A stretch of DNA of 64,000 bases from Castor canadensis (GCF_047511655.1 NC_133391.1:134634906-134698905); one strand, 5' to 3'; counted from the stretch's first letter, positions 11,626 through 24,236 are shown. Made by a program: numbers and translations. Notes: a model not told the origin generated them from the letters alone.

Positions 11626-14600
11626 GTCAAGTTCATAAACACAACAGCTAGAAGGCAATGTGATCCCAATACTAGATGAGCTCTTGTCTTGGAAATGTTA
11701 TGTAGAGTCCAGTCTGAGATAGATGTTTAACCATGATACTCACCTCCTGGCCAGCTCCTGGATATTGAATTTTCTCAAAACCACATATAAGCTTCTCTGC
11801 TCTAACTTCTGTTAGTACTTACAATCCACCTACACCCAAGACACTATCCAAGGAGAGGAAGACATTCAGACTTTTGGCTCTACAATATCTTTCTATGGGC
11901 TTCAGAAAACTTGGAATTTTTTCCTCATCCAAGGTAACTCTGACACTTCTAGATTCTCTTCCATCCCTTGGTCCATTTTCCCAACTTTTACTGTCTTGGT
12001 CTTGACTACAGCACATTTGGTCATATGTTACCCAAGCTGATTCTGGCTGCAGCTGGGCCTCAGTCTCCTTACTTGGTTCTAGTGGTGTCTGAAATGAATT
12101 TTCCTGTAAATTACATGGTTCCTGTGGTGGGTGGCATCACCTAGGTGCACCAGTACCTCATTCTTCAGCATTAGTAGAATTTGATTTGCTTCCTATATAT
12201 CTCAGACATCCTTCAAATTCCTGTTTCCATTCTGAGAGATGACACTGGTCCAGAGCTCATTTTGGCAGCAATAATAGTTGACAGTGCTGGGCCTTCTTTC
12301 TATATTTCGGTTCTGTTCACCTTCTCCCATTACCTATGCCATAGGTTGCTGGCAACCTACCACTCATAACAATTCACAGATGTGTCACATTTTGTCCATA
12401 CAGTGCTTTAAAATATTTTGAGTAGTTGCCAACACTTAAAATTAAGATTTATAGAAAAACTTGAATTTTTCATTTTTCTAGAAAAATTGTTAGACTTTGG
12501 CCAAAGTATGAACGCTTGCATGGCAATAGTCAAGTGGAATAGAGTAGCAGCTGCATCATTCGACAAGGCTCTCTGCAATTCTCCACGGCCTCACTCAGCC
12601 TCTTCCACTCTGTCAAGTTCCTCGCATATTAGGTCCTTCTAGATATTTGAGTGAAACACCTGTGATTTCTACTCTCATTAGCCCATCATTTCCTGAATTA
12701 TCCCAGGGCTCCTAAAGAGTATTGAGCATAATAGTAGTAATCTTTTAGAATTAGATCTTAAAATAAAAACAACAGCAATATCTTCTAGCATATAGATAAG
12801 GCATACATTTCTCGTAGGAAATAGTGAGCAATTTCTCAAATCTTCTCAAAATAAGGATCTAACTTGATTTTTGCTAGTTTTCTAGTTTAATGCAACCTGA
12901 GTAACCACTTCCCACACATTCTGACCTCCTCTTAGCCCAGCCTGCTTTATCCTCAATTTTGTATGAAAGTCTCCTGAAGTAGGGAAGACAGACAGGGCAA
13001 CAGCAGCTATGGATGGAGGTTCTGTTGCCATATTTGATTCAATGCCAAAATGTCTATTACCTACTGGGCCATTTTCAGATGCTTGTATGATGAGGGGGAA
13101 ATTCCCCAATATCTTATTAGAGTTAGAGAGCAGTCTCAATTCAGTATGGTACAAATATATGAAGGTTTTATTTCTTCCAGTCACTGCTTTCAATCATGCC
13201 TAATCCAGTCTCCATTTCTTATAACTTAATACCATCTGGGTTAGATCCCATACATTTCCAATCACTTTGAGCCATAAAACTCATTATACGTTCTTTAGAG
13301 TATTAATTTCAAATTGGATTTAAATCCCTTTCCTCCCTTGTGATTATTCTTGCGTGGTCTATATGCAAGTATCTCAGAGGGCACTGTAGGACCCTTGCAC
13401 TCCATGATGAGGAGATCCAGCTTGTATATCGCCTCTCTACCTTCCATTACCTTTTGTTACCACCCCACAGCTTCTTGTTCCTTGTTCTGGCTAAGGCACT
13501 TACCACTGCTTGCAGGGCAGGACACTTGAAATCTGGCTACTTTCTGTGGTACCCACTTGGCCCACAGTCAGCTTTCTCATCTTTGCTACAAAGAGTGGTA
13601 GGGTTGACGACCTCCTTCTCCTTCCTGCTATCTCTCTATAAGTTCTTTCTCTCTCTCTCTCATTTAGGCAGGCATACCTCATATGGCTTGAGACAAGTAT
13701 CTAACCAGGACATCCACCTTCTACTGAGAGTACAAATCTGCAGCACCACCCCCATTCCATGAGCTCTTCTCTTGAGCCTTCCTGTCACTGTCTTGTTGGG
13801 AGGAGTGTTCTTCTCTTCTCTCCAGAGAAAAGAAGTGAATCATCTCTTACCACAAACCCTACAGTTTCCCCTTTCCTCTCTCCAGTCCTTTGTTCAAAAA
13901 GACTGGAATCAGGGGATGGTCATGTGTGGTAGCTTCAGTTCTGAAGACTCTTTGTGTGCCCCAAGGGAGATGTCTGGTTGTTTCTTGGCCACCGTCTTTA
14001 GAATTCAGGGACTTTATGAATGCACATGTGTTGTTCTCTGTTTTGAGCCTTGGTGCCAAGTTTGACAAAGCCCAGCTCAACATCTTGCTTTGCTTGAGAT
14101 GGACAAATTAGCTAGGGTATCTCTGGTTTTGAGTGGCAAGGAATATGGTCAAAAATTGCTCTACCAGAGAGGAAGTATTCTGTTTCTTACCTTAAAAGTT
14201 TAGGTGGAAAGGTCCGGTTTCATGCCATATTGATTCCTGGCTCCTTAGGCCTCTAGTTCTGCTGTTTTCTCTGGTTGAAGAAATGGTAGATGGAAGAGTC
14301 CACAAGGTCCTGTGGAGGCACCAAGGTTCACATCATAACAATCATGCTGTCCCAATTGCTCTAATAAACATCTTGGAATGTGACTTAAGTTGTGTGCCTG
14401 TCCCTGACCATGTTACAGTGCTCAGAGATAGTTGATACCATTCTGGTACCAGCTATCCCTTCCATCACATAAGGTATTCTTTAAAGAATACCTTATTGTT
14501 TAAATAAGATCATTTCCTAGATCCAACCATGTCCAAACATAACCTGAAGGCGGTAGATACACGCTAAGTCCTGAGTCTAAGCAGTGGGTTTATAAATATA

Positions 14601-14740
14601 ATGGCACTATTGATGGGTGAGGAGTATAAAGAAGAGCGACTTGGACCCAAACCTTGCAAAATACTTAATTTCTCTGAAAGTTTTCCCAGCGGTAAAACTC
14701 AGAATTGATAAAACCCAAGTCCTTGGATTGTTAAGAGGAT
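11626..14740. other. Gene-free DNA with random open frames
   Basis: The longest frame is 140 codons at 13340-13762 on the plus strand. It has no recognisable domain, overlaps equally long frames on the other strand, and lacks splice or promoter context. I treat it as chance. A 28-bp perfect palindrome lies at 14469-14496. Confidence 0.5.
14469..14496. repeat. Perfect 28-bp palindrome
   Basis: The left half ataaggtattcttt is followed directly by its exact reverse complement, with no spacer. It is not part of any element I recognise. Confidence 0.9.
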
Positions 14741-14745
14741 AAAAT

Positions 14746-14935
14746 AGCCAGGCATGGCACTTCCTGCCTGTCACCCTAGCTACTTTGATGGCAGAAATTG
14801 AGAGGATTGCAGTTTGAGGTCAGCTGAGGAAAAAATGTTTGGAAGACCCGCATCTCAACCAATGGCTGGGAGCATTGACATGCACCTCTCATCCTAGTTA
14901 TGCAGGGTCCAGACTGACCCCGGGGGCCAGAGATA
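14746..14935 (+). mobile_element. Degenerate tandem B1 SINE
   Basis: It starts 'agccaggcatggcacttcctgc' with the 7SL/B1-like 'cctagctac' block, then an A-rich linker and a second partial B1-like start ('ggctgggagcattgacatgcacc'). This is consistent with a B1-B1 composite. Both monomers are diverged. Confidence 0.55.
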
Positions 14936-16399
14936 AGAAAGGTAATATTCTTAAGTAGGCTATGTGAATTATGTTGAAATATTTGATGTAACTACATAAG
15001 TATAATATGTAATAAGTCATTATTTCAAAATTGAGCTTCCAAATTAGTATTCTAAGAATAAGATGTCAACTGGCGCCCTCTTGTGAAAATGATTATTTTA
15101 GATATTGGGAAAGAAATCCTACACAACACCATTGTTATATGCCTATTATAGGTGTATTTTTCCAGATACTTTTGATGGCTTCAAATTAATTGTATTGTTT
15201 TATTTATATACAAAACCTAGGAAAAGATGTTAACAAGCAGAAGAATAATGATCTGCACAGGTCTACACTATAAGACTTTTTTGGGCACATTAATGTTCAC
15301 AGTTCCTTCCTTTAGAGGATTTTAAAGCTCTATTTAATCCGATGTCCAGCACCACTGAATGAGTTAATTGCTTCAGCTGCTCCTTTTCAGTTCTATGTTG
15401 GCCATTAAGATTTGAATCTAGTCCTTGCAGTATTGATCTGTACCCTCCTCTGGAATTTTTCTCTCAAGTAAACCCTCAGAATTTTGAAAGGGACATTTAA
15501 AGTGCACATTCATAAAAGCAATGGACTAAAATAGAGATATAAGACCTTTTCATTATTATTTATAAACATAACATAAATCATCAAGAAATAGGTTTTTTTC
15601 TAGTAGAAAACTGTCAGGTATAATTAAGGTTGGGATATTGATGTAGACAAGGAAATGGGCAGTGTAGATGGGATGAAGGCTTGCCGGCACAAAGGATACA
15701 GATTTAAAGCCTTGATCTGTTCCTTGCTAGATGAATGGCCCTAGGTAAGTGTCTAGTCCCCCTCACATAAAATAAGAATGATCATACTCACCTAATAGAA
15801 GTGTCGTAAGAATTAAATGTCGTAGAAAATGAGAAGCATGCAGCATGGCATGTGGTATGCAAAAGGCTCCCAAAAGTGCTTTCTATTCTGAGAGGAAGAA
15901 AGGTGCTTGAAGTTTGAGGTCTTAGTCTGTGAGTGGTGGCAGATGGATGACACATTAAATATTTCTTACGTATAATTAAATGGTGTTCACTGGTTATCTC
16001 TGACTGTTTCACCTTATGAGTCAAGGAACAATAACTCCATCTTCTCTAATAGGTTATAAATTTCTCTAATAATTTTTGATTATTGATTGGGGCACACTTT
16101 AATATTTAGTATTTGGATTCGTACAGTGTAAAGGCTCTTAGCTGCCTTGGAATCATTTACCTGTATGAGCAGAACACTGTGATTTGTTCCTCCCTTTCTT
16201 TTGCACTAACAATACCTCTGAAAGCTGACAACAAAAGCTATCAAGAAACAACAGCTTCTAATCCTTGTCATGAAGGATCCAGGGGGAACCTTGATAGTTA
16301 AGCTATGGATATTTGATAGTTCAAAGTTTGTTTTATGGAGTTAGTTAGGTCTACAAACTGGGTGATCACAGTTCATGTAAGAGATTCTTCTCTTTTTCT
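14936..16399. other. Gene-free DNA
   Basis: AT-rich sequence with no recognised exon, RNA gene or young repeat. Confidence 0.5.
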
Positions 16400-16488
16400 T
16401 TGGATGGTACTGGTACTGGGGTTTAAACTCAGGACCTGTATTTGCTAGACAGGTGCTCTACCACTTGAACCATGCCATCAGCCTTAGC
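16400..16488 (-). mobile_element. ID SINE (tRNA-derived), antisense
   Basis: The plus strand shows the reversed ID pattern: ggtactggggtttaaactca (reverse of the B-box end), then 'gctagacaggtgctctaccac' (reverse of the A-box region). It is about 85 bp and moderately diverged. It has no cloverleaf and is not a tRNA gene. Confidence 0.75.
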
Positions 16489-17689
16489 GATTCAGTTTTA
16501 AAGATCCAGTAGCATTCAAAGAATGCATAGTTTCAGTCAAATTCTATTGTGAATAGTATTTGTAATTATTAATTAAAGTAGTGCCACCATGTGGCAAGAA
16601 CAAAAATAGCATGCCTTCAAGGAGTGGGTTCTACAAGTAACAATTTCTTATTAATTTTCTAAGTAAATGATTTTGCGAATTTGATTAATTGATTTAATTC
16701 ATTTATTAAATTTTATCACAGTTGTTTCAAATGTTGCAAAAATTAGGCTTTAATATTGTTTTACAATTGAATGATTTCAAATGCATGTGTACATTCAAAT
16801 GTGCATAAAAGGCAATAGCTCTTATAATTAAATTTTTATGAACACAACTTAATGGGAACAAAGAATGATAAAATGAACTTCTGAAGATAAGTGAAGTTTG
16901 AGGAATTTTGGGCTTGCACTATGTTAAATAGACATTAGATTGCTTTGCATAGAACTTTTTAAAAAATTGATTTCTTGAGCAAAAATAAATACATAAACTA
17001 CCAAGAGAGTTGATGAGCATTAAACATGTAAAGGTGGTTTTTTGTGATTTATATGGAAGATTGACCACGTGCTAATTTAAATAAAAGTAAAGAAGTTTCA
17101 ATAGGATACATCCACAATGAGGGAGAGGGAGAGGGCAAGGGAAGGAGGAAAGAAAGAGAAAGAGAAAAAGAAAGAGAGAGAAGAAAAAGAAGAAAAAGGA
17201 GGATGAGGCAGAGGCAGAGAGGAAGAGAGAGCACATCAATGGATGAAACCAGTAAACACTTAAAGGCAGCTGGAGGAATGAGATACGGAGCTGTGGAATA
17301 GTCTCAAGTGTTTAAGGAGAAGAATATGTTGAGGAGGGTTTTAATCAAGCCTCAGAAACCTGGTGCTGGAAATAGAGAACCTGTTGAGAATGAGAATGTA
17401 AAGACAAGAACAAGAGTTTTAACTCAAAATCTGTATCTAGCAAAACTGACCCTAACTTCCCATATGAATCAATATTCCTCAATTTGCTGGATATCAGACA
17501 TTGAATAGTGAGCTCCGAGAGGTAGGAAGCAAATGAACAGGAGCCTGCAGCTGAGCCAGCTTACTGTCTGGTGAGAATTCACAGACTGTCACACAAGAGG
17601 AGAAACTCAGACAGAAACCAGTGGTTTCCTTGAGTTGAGGAGATGAAAGTCTGGGAATGACAAGTAAGCTACAATACTAGACACAGAAA
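16489..17689. other. Gene-free DNA with a purine tract
   Basis: No gene is seen. The main landmark is the GA-rich tract at 17117-17235, annotated separately. Confidence 0.5.
17117..17235 (+). repeat. GA-rich polypurine tract
   Basis: About 120 bp are almost exclusively A and G on the plus strand, with irregular gagag, gaaag and gaaaaag units. It is low-complexity sequence. The minus-strand leucine/serine-rich open frame here (17049-17234) is an artefact of the repeat. Confidence 0.85.
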
Positions 17690-18442
17690 ACTGAGTAGTA
17701 CAAAAGTTCTTTAGACCTACTGAATTAACCCAGAAATGACTTGGGTGACAGAATTCATAGACAAGATATAGGAGGTTAACATAGATGCCATTAAAATTTT
17801 AGGGAAGAAAACCAAAAAGTTTGACATGAAAAGTACACTGGATGCTATTTATCATAAATTAGATATTACAGCAGAAAATATTAGTGAACTTAAAGAATTA
17901 GGTCTAGAAATTATTGAAAAATTTAAAAAAGAAGAATAAAATCTAGAAAAATTCTGAACAGAGCTTCAGGGAGCAGAGGAACAACATACAGTGACATGAT
18001 ATATGTGTAGTTGTAGTTCCCAAGGGAGATGGAAGGAAATGGGAGAGATATATTATTTGAAGAAATATTAGAATGCCTGAAAATCTTCAAAACTTGATAA
18101 AAATTATAAGTCCATAATTTTGCTAAGTTTAATGAGGCTGAAGCACAAGAACCATGAGAACAACTCCACCAAGACATACCATATTTGAATAGCTTAAACA
18201 AGTAATAAGGGAAATACCTTTAAAAGTACACAGAGGGAGAAAAATACATATTCTGTTTGGATGTATAGAGAGTAACAAAGATAGGGTAATAAAAGAGGCA
18301 ATGAAAAATACAACATAGTGGAGCATCACCATTAAAGTACCTAAAGATAAAAATCATCAACCTAGGGGCTGGGGATATAGCTCAGTGGTTTGGTGTTTGC
18401 CTCGCATGCTTGAGGCCCTGAGTTCAATCCCCAGCACCACAA

Positions 18443-18473
<31 letters not shown>

Positions 18474-18480
18474 CCTAGAA
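17690..18480 (+). mobile_element. Old L1-type LINE body fragment
   Basis: The order 'gaacagagcttcaggga', 'gtagttcccaagggagatgga', 'atttgaagaaatattagaatg' and 'aatcatcaacctagaattac' follows the ORF1/inter-ORF part of ancient mammalian L1 or HAL1 elements. It is riddled with stops. A young ID SINE at 18366-18462 interrupts it. Confidence 0.55.
18350..18478 (+). mobile_element. Young ID SINE with intact target-site duplication
   Basis: The element starts ggggctggggatatagctca, has the A-box/B-box layout of a tRNA-Ala-derived ID SINE ending 'ccccagcaccac', and has a pure A tail of about 25 bases. The 16-bp string aaaatcatcaacctag flanks it at 18350-18365 and 18463-18478 as an exact target-site duplication. 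The intact tail and flanks point to a recent insertion. Confidence 0.93.
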
Positions 18481-18825
18481 TTACATAGTTGTTGGAAATA
18501 AGGTTGTACATGCTAATTGCATCAAACTGGTCATTTAACCAGATACTCTGTGAGCCTACTAGTTTTTGCTTGCTTGTTTGCCTATTAGTTATGGATACAT
18601 ATGTAGTAAAGTCCACAACTGAGAGTAGATTTAACTGTTTTTGCTTTTAGTTTTGTTAATATTTACTTTATGTATTTTTAAGTTATCATATATGGTATAT
18701 ACTAATTTAGGGTGTATACCTTCTTCTTGTATTGACCCTTTTGTAGTTATATATGTCACTCTTTATGTCTTATGATACTTCTTGTTTTAAAACCTGTTTT
18801 GTTCTTTTTTATTATCGTATTATTG

Positions 18826-19075
18826 TTGTACTGAGGGTACATTGTGACATTTACAAAAGAGCTTACAATATATCTTAACTAAATTCACCCCCTCCATCAT
18901 TCTCCTTTATCATCCCTCCCCCCATTCTTAGAACAGTTTAAACAGGTTTCATTTTTTCCATTTTCATACATGAGTACACAATACTTCCACTATGTGAATG
19001 TTGCCACATCAGATTTCTTTGGGTTAATGGTTGTCCCATGCATCTCTTTCCATCCTTTTATTTTTAATCTGCCTG
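18826..19075 (-). mobile_element. Dispersed lineage-specific repeat, copy 1
   Basis: On the minus strand this reads as the 'gagaatgatggagggggtgaa ... gtaaatgtcacaatgtacc' pattern shared with 39880-40310, 42940-43135, 52900-53165 and 55370-55755. Non-LTR retrotransposon 3' ends often look like this (A/T-rich terminus, no coding). The family name is not known to me. Confidence 0.6.
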
Positions 19076-19576
19076 CTGTCTTCTCTTGGTTTTCCTGTGC
19101 CAGAACTTAGGAAATGCCTTCAAGAAGAAAGCTGGCCCACCATGTGTGTTTTCCTTCTCTCAAGGACCTTAGTGCTTGCTATCTGGTGCCCGCAGACATT
19201 TGTTTAATATATCTTTCCAGCTTTCATCATTTTTATGTATGAGAGAAAATGAAAGTCTTGAATCCAGCTAATCCATCATGAACTGGAATTGTTCCACTTA
19301 CTCTCCAGCTTCCAACATTTTAAAAAATTGTATTCCTAATCTCATTCTTGTGGGTTTATACCTTTTATTCTTCTTTTACAACAATTTTTCAGAGGAAGAC
19401 GAGGCAAACATATGTGCTTAGCCTGTCATGTTTAATTAGAATTTCTCAACTATGCTTGCTGTGGTTTTGCCTGAAACTGCAATTTTGTGTTCTTACTTGC
19501 CTTCTTTCCATTCCCTATCTACCTCTTCCATTTCTTTACCAATGTTTACTGGGAGGATTTCTTAATAAATCACTTA
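19076..19576. other. Gene-free DNA
   Basis: No exon or clear repeat is recognised. Confidence 0.45.
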
Positions 19577-19756
19577 AGGTGGCCCATGCCTGTGGGAGCT
19601 ACTTGGGAGGCAGAGATAGTAGCGTTGTGGTTCAAGGCCAGTCCAGTCAGTGTGAGATGCTATCTGAAAAACAAACTAAACACAAAAGGACTGGGGGAAT
19701 GGCTCAAGTGGTAGAGCACTTTTGAGGCCCTGATTCAATCCCCAGTACCACAAAAA
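19577..19756 (+). mobile_element. B1-ID composite SINE
   Basis: The left part is B1-like ('ggtggcccatgcctgtggga', 'acttgggaggcagagata'). After an A-rich linker comes an ID-like right part ('ctgggggaatggctcaagtg', 'gaggccctgattcaatcccc'). A short tatg/tatc microsatellite follows at 19757-19785. Confidence 0.82.
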
Positions 19757-19785
19757 TTATGTATGTATGTATCTATCTATCTAAT

Positions 19786-20545
19786 CACTTGTATATGGAT
19801 CCTAATTTAAGTTTCTACTTCTGGGAAACCAGGCCCTAACATAATTTAGTGTATTATAATATTTACCTCTTAAGTTAAAAATGTAGTTGTATTCTATAAC
19901 CATGTTTTCATGATTGCTTAAAATTGGTCGCATTTAAATGATTGCTTCTAGTTATATATATGTATATTTGTGTGTGTATATACATATATATGTATAAAGC
20001 TTCCATTCCATTTCCAAGACAGTCCTTTGTGTACTGTATTTCCCAAATGATTTCATATTTGCCTATTGTCTTTATAGTTGGATGACAATAGGTCTGAATG
20101 TAAAACATTTTAGGTTCATTTCTGTTAGCATTTTGTAGATATTTCATGTCTTCTGGTGCTAAATGTTACTGTGATGGAATCACAAGGTAGCTTAATTTTC
20201 TTCCGTGTATATGTAATTTTTCTTATTCTTTCTGGATACCTGAAGAAAATTCAATAAAGACCAGAAAACATGTCATTGTGTATTATGATGTTCCAGATTT
20301 TACTAGAATACACTGTATCCTTAGAATCTGTAGTATAAATTCCTCTTCTATTTGAGGAAGTTATCATCTGTTACAACTTAAAATTCATGTCATATTCCAT
20401 TTGTTTATTCTTATCCAGGGATACAGATTATCTTTATATTCTATGTTCTGTATGTCTACTCCATATTTATTTTCATTATTATGTCTTCTTGTTTTGTGTC
20501 CACTCTAATTGTCTCTAGTGTTTCCTTCAGACCTGCTGCTCAATA
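19786..20545. other. Gene-free AT-rich DNA
   Basis: No gene is recognised. A short TA/TG-rich stretch lies at 19953-19995. Confidence 0.45.
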
Positions 20546-20735
20546 AATAGCCACCAGCAAGTGGCTATTTAAATTTAAGTTCATTAAAAATGTAAAAACG
20601 TGAACATTCAATTCCTTGATTATACTAATCACATTTCAAATGTTCAATAGGTTCTTGTGTTCACTGTGTTGGGGAAAACAAATGTAGAACATTCTGATCA
20701 TTTCAGAGAATCTTATTGGGTAGCACTCTCAAGCG
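20546..20735 (+). mobile_element. Probable hAT-type DNA transposon remnant
   Basis: It contains the small inverted block 'aatagccac...gtggctatt', then 'aaatttaagttcattaaaa', 'cacatttcaaatgttcaatag' and 'gaacattctgatcatttcag', in the order of an old non-autonomous mammalian hAT-like element. Assignment is by memory. Confidence 0.5.
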
Positions 20736-20884
20736 ATATTTGTGAGAGCTTGTTCTGTTTTATTTCTATTTATTGCTTGCTTCTGTAATGGTATGTTAGT
20801 TCTCAATATTTCCTTAAAATCTTTTATTTATATGTTTTGATTTTGTCTTACTTTTGGAGACTGAATTCAAATTTGTGATCTTAT

Positions 20885-21483
20885 ACAGTACTATCCCCCT
20901 TATCTATAGGGGATACATTCCAAGACCCCTCAGAAGATTCCTGAAACTACAGATACCTGTCTCATATATATGAAATCATATATGAGATCATTTATACATA
21001 ATTTTTCCTATGTATACATACATACTAGGATAAAGTTTCATCTTTAAGCTAGGTACAGTAAGAGATTAACAACAATAACAGAATAATTTTACCAATACAC
21101 TATCATTACATGAGTGATGATGCAACATCTACATGAGGAAAAGAAATGAGGCATTGTGATGAAGCATTAGCCTGTTACATAAGGGTTACTTAAACACAGC
21201 ACTCGCTCCATGACAATCTGATATCCAGGAAGGTTACCAAGTGACTAGTGGGTAACATATTCACAGGATGGATATGTTGGTATGTTGGACAAAGGAACAG
21301 TTCACATCCCTGACAAGATGAAGCAGGATGGCATGAGATTTCATCAAACAACTCAAAATGATGTACAATTGAAACATATGAATTGTTTATTTCTGGACTT
21401 TTCCATGTAATACTTTGGGACTGCAGTTGAGGATGGGTAACTGAAACTGTGGAAAGTGAGACCATAGATAACGGGGAATTATG
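20885..21483 (+). mobile_element. Tigger/pogo-like DNA transposon remnant
   Basis: It starts 'tatcccccttatctatagggg' with 'ttccaagacccctcag', runs through 'agtaagagattaacaacaa' and ends in the inverted-type terminus 'ggtaactgaaactgtggaaa ... gataacggggaatta'. This matches old non-autonomous Tigger-family elements, which have related termini. No transposase frame remains. Confidence 0.72.
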
Positions 21484-22095
21484 ATAAACTTTCTCACACG
21501 GTAGAGCACACTCTGGGGAATTTTCCTTTTGGGAGAGGGCTTGCTTTCTACTTTAATACATTCTTTCATCTATCATTTGCATGGTACAATTTTTCATAGT
21601 CTATTTATTTTGTGTTGAAATACATTTTCCCCTTCTTATGCTGGTTTATATTTTTCTTATTTTACTGAAACTTAGCACAGAAAGATTTGTTCAAGCCTAT
21701 TTATGCTAATTATGTGGCTGAGTTCTACCTGACTCCTTTCTTGTCTTGTTCCATACTTTATGAGCTATTCAAGTGTTAGCCAAGGTGGGCTGTGGGGCAA
21801 GTTAATTTACCTCCTGTTTTTGCAAACATACTGAAACAGAGCCATGCTCACTCACTTTGCTTATTGCCACTGGCTGCTCTTATGCTGAGGTGAAGAACTG
21901 GGGAGCTATGACAAAGATCACATGGCTTGGGAAATCTGAGTCTTTGCAGCCTAGCCCTTCATAGAAAAGTTTGCTGCCCGAAGTACAGTGAAGGAAAACT
22001 TATCTGTAGCCTGAAAGCTTGGGGATTGGGTGAGAATTGGGCTTGTTTTTCTCTTTGCATTTTACTAAATCTGTTTGGTCTGGGTATATTTCATG
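21484..22095. other. Gene-free DNA
   Basis: No exon or clear repeat is seen. Confidence 0.45.
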
Positions 22096-22770
22096 TCTTA
22101 TTTTGGGCTGCCTTAACAAGGTGCTGATGCCCCTTGGTATCCATGGGGGCTTGGCTCCAGGGTCCTTATGAATACCCAAGTTTGGAGAAGCTCAAGTCCC
22201 TTATACAAAATGGTATAGTATTTGCATATAAATTACATGCTCCTGTATAATTTAATCATACCTAGATTACTTATAATACTTAATACAATGTAAATGCTAG
22301 GTAAATAAATGGTTATTGTACTATATTGTTCATTATACTATGGGTAATAATGACACAAAAATGTGCAATCTTAGAACATATTTTCAGTATGTAGTCAGTT
22401 GAATCCACAGCTGTGGAACCCAGTGATATGCAAGGCTGACTGTTTTATAGAATGGCTGGCTTATAAACAATAGAAATTTATTTCTCATAGTTCTGGAGGT
22501 TAAAGTCTGCAGATCAGAGTGCCAGTACAGTTGGGTTCTGTTGAGGGCGATCTTCCTTGTTGCAGTCTGATAACTTCTTGCTGTATCCGTATCCTCATAT
22601 GGCAGAGAGAGTGGGCTAGGGGTTCCCATTTATAAGACACTAATCCTTTTCACCTTATGACTTAATTACTTCCCAAATGCCTACCTTCAAGTGCCATCAG
22701 TCACAGGATTTCGACCTATGCATTTTGTGGGGGACACAGCTATGTAGTCCACAATATTTCATAATGACGG
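22096..22770 (+). mobile_element. Old LTR-type repeat split by MER2-like transposon
   Basis: 22096-22123 ('gggctgccttaacaa') and 22443-22770 ('ggcttataaacaatagaaatttatttctc', '...ggacacagctatgtagtccac') are the two halves of one old mammalian interspersed repeat, probably LTR-class. The MER2-like element at 22124-22442 separates them. The class of the outer repeat is uncertain. Confidence 0.5.
22124..22442 (+). mobile_element. MER2-like DNA transposon
   Basis: About 320 bp with the signature order 'tatccatgggggcttggctcc', 'gctcaagtcccttatacaaa', 'tagtatttgcatataaatta', 'tacttaatacaatgtaaatg' and terminal 'gttgaatccacagctgtgga'. The termini form rough inverted repeats. It is a non-autonomous Tigger-related element nested in an older repeat. 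Confidence 0.8.
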
Positions 22771-24120
22771 ACATATCTTCTTTGAGTCCTGAGATAAACC
22801 TGGGTTTCAGATCATATCATTTTCTAGTTCTTTCTGGATCTCTGCAGCTTTTCTACTTTTAAGGTGAGACATCCAGGTTATGTTCTTGTCCTGCAGTCAG
22901 GCAGAAGTCATTTTTGCTTTCAAAGAGCTGAAATGTATGTGGAAGGTGGGTTTGGCTTCCTTATTGGGCACTTTACTAAGACTAGAACTTAACCAAGGCT
23001 GTCCAATAAGGACTCTGCTCAGTCCCTTCCCCTCACCTATCAGTACCTTCAATCTGCTTTATTTCCTAAGGTGTTGGGTCTTCTTTCCATGAAAATTCTG
23101 CTTCACCAATTCCCCTTTGGTGAGATTTTCAGATTTTTATTTTCTTCAAATCTGCCTTTTAATGCTTCTAAAAAGTTAGTACAAGGACCCCATACTATCC
23201 TCCTTAAAAGAGATTTATTTGCAGGTTTGGTTTTTATTGGCTAATAACTCCTATGTGGTATCTGTCTCTGTCTCTGTCTTGTCTCTCTCTCTCTCTGTCC
23301 GACTCTCTTTTCTTTCTTCTTGTATTTATCTATACACACATATTAGATTTTGTCAAAAATAAAAATTTAACATCTGACTTTCCTCTTCTGTCTGTAACTG
23401 AGAGATTTCATATTGGTCTTAGAAAACAATTGGCAGAAGGCTCTTTTGTAGCCACCTACTTTCATTGTGTGGTAAAGGATTTGCAATTGGAATAATTGAC
23501 CACAAGGGGGAGTGTTTCTTTTGACCTAAATTTTCTTGAAACTAAGAATTATATAGTGAGTTTTGCTTTTACAAATTATCATTGAATACAGTCACACAAG
23601 TAGGAGGTTACGTTTCCAAATAATCTCTTTCAGACACAGAGCTGGCTCAAAACTAACCTTTTAGATGTACAAGATACTGTCCTCCCACTGTGAAAGTTTA
23701 TTAGTAGCATGATATATTCTATGTCTTTTAAATACCACTCCAAATACCTTAATGACATTAGTCTGGTGACTATAGAAACCATTCCACACAGTCCAGACTT
23801 CCTGAGTGGTATTTTCATAATACCACTCATAAATTCTTCTACACTTAAAAGTAAAAAGATGCCTATAGATGAGATTCAAATTTTACTCCCTATTTTTTTT
23901 TAACATAGCATAAGATTATTGGCTTCTATTTCCTTAAAGTCATTGACGCTAAGTGGCTTCCTGTGTATTGATCCTGGTAATGGGAACAGATATCTGTCAC
24001 TAGACTCTATTTAGTAGCTGAAAATGATGACAGGAAATATTTGGACAGAAATGGAATTAGGATGTGGGTTAAAATACTTGGAAAGAGGATACAAAATGTT
24101 TAAATTTTAGACATTTGAAA
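22771..24120. other. Gene-free DNA with a CT microsatellite
   Basis: No gene is recognised. A (CT)n/tctgtctc tract lies at 23261-23312. Confidence 0.45.
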
Positions 24121-24236
24121 TGGGGATTGGTGGAGTGGCGTTAAGTGGTAGAGCACCTGCCTAGCAAGCCTGAGGCCCTGAGTTGAAACCCCAGTGCCAC
24201 CAAAACAAACAAACAAACAACAACAAAAAAAACAAT
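24121..24236 (+). mobile_element. ID SINE
   Basis: ID pattern 'tggtggagtggcgttaagtggtagagc', then 'ctagcaagcctgaggccctg' and 'ccccagtgccacc', followed by a CAAA-type A-rich tail. It is slightly different from the young copy at 18366. Confidence 0.85.

Noticed and set aside
13340-13762. 140-codon open frame
   Set aside because: No domain, no splice or promoter context, and overlapping frames of similar size on the other strand.
18366-18462. tRNA gene
   Set aside because: The A- and B-box similarity comes from the tRNA origin of ID SINEs. The A tail and target duplication mark a retroposon, and no cloverleaf forms.
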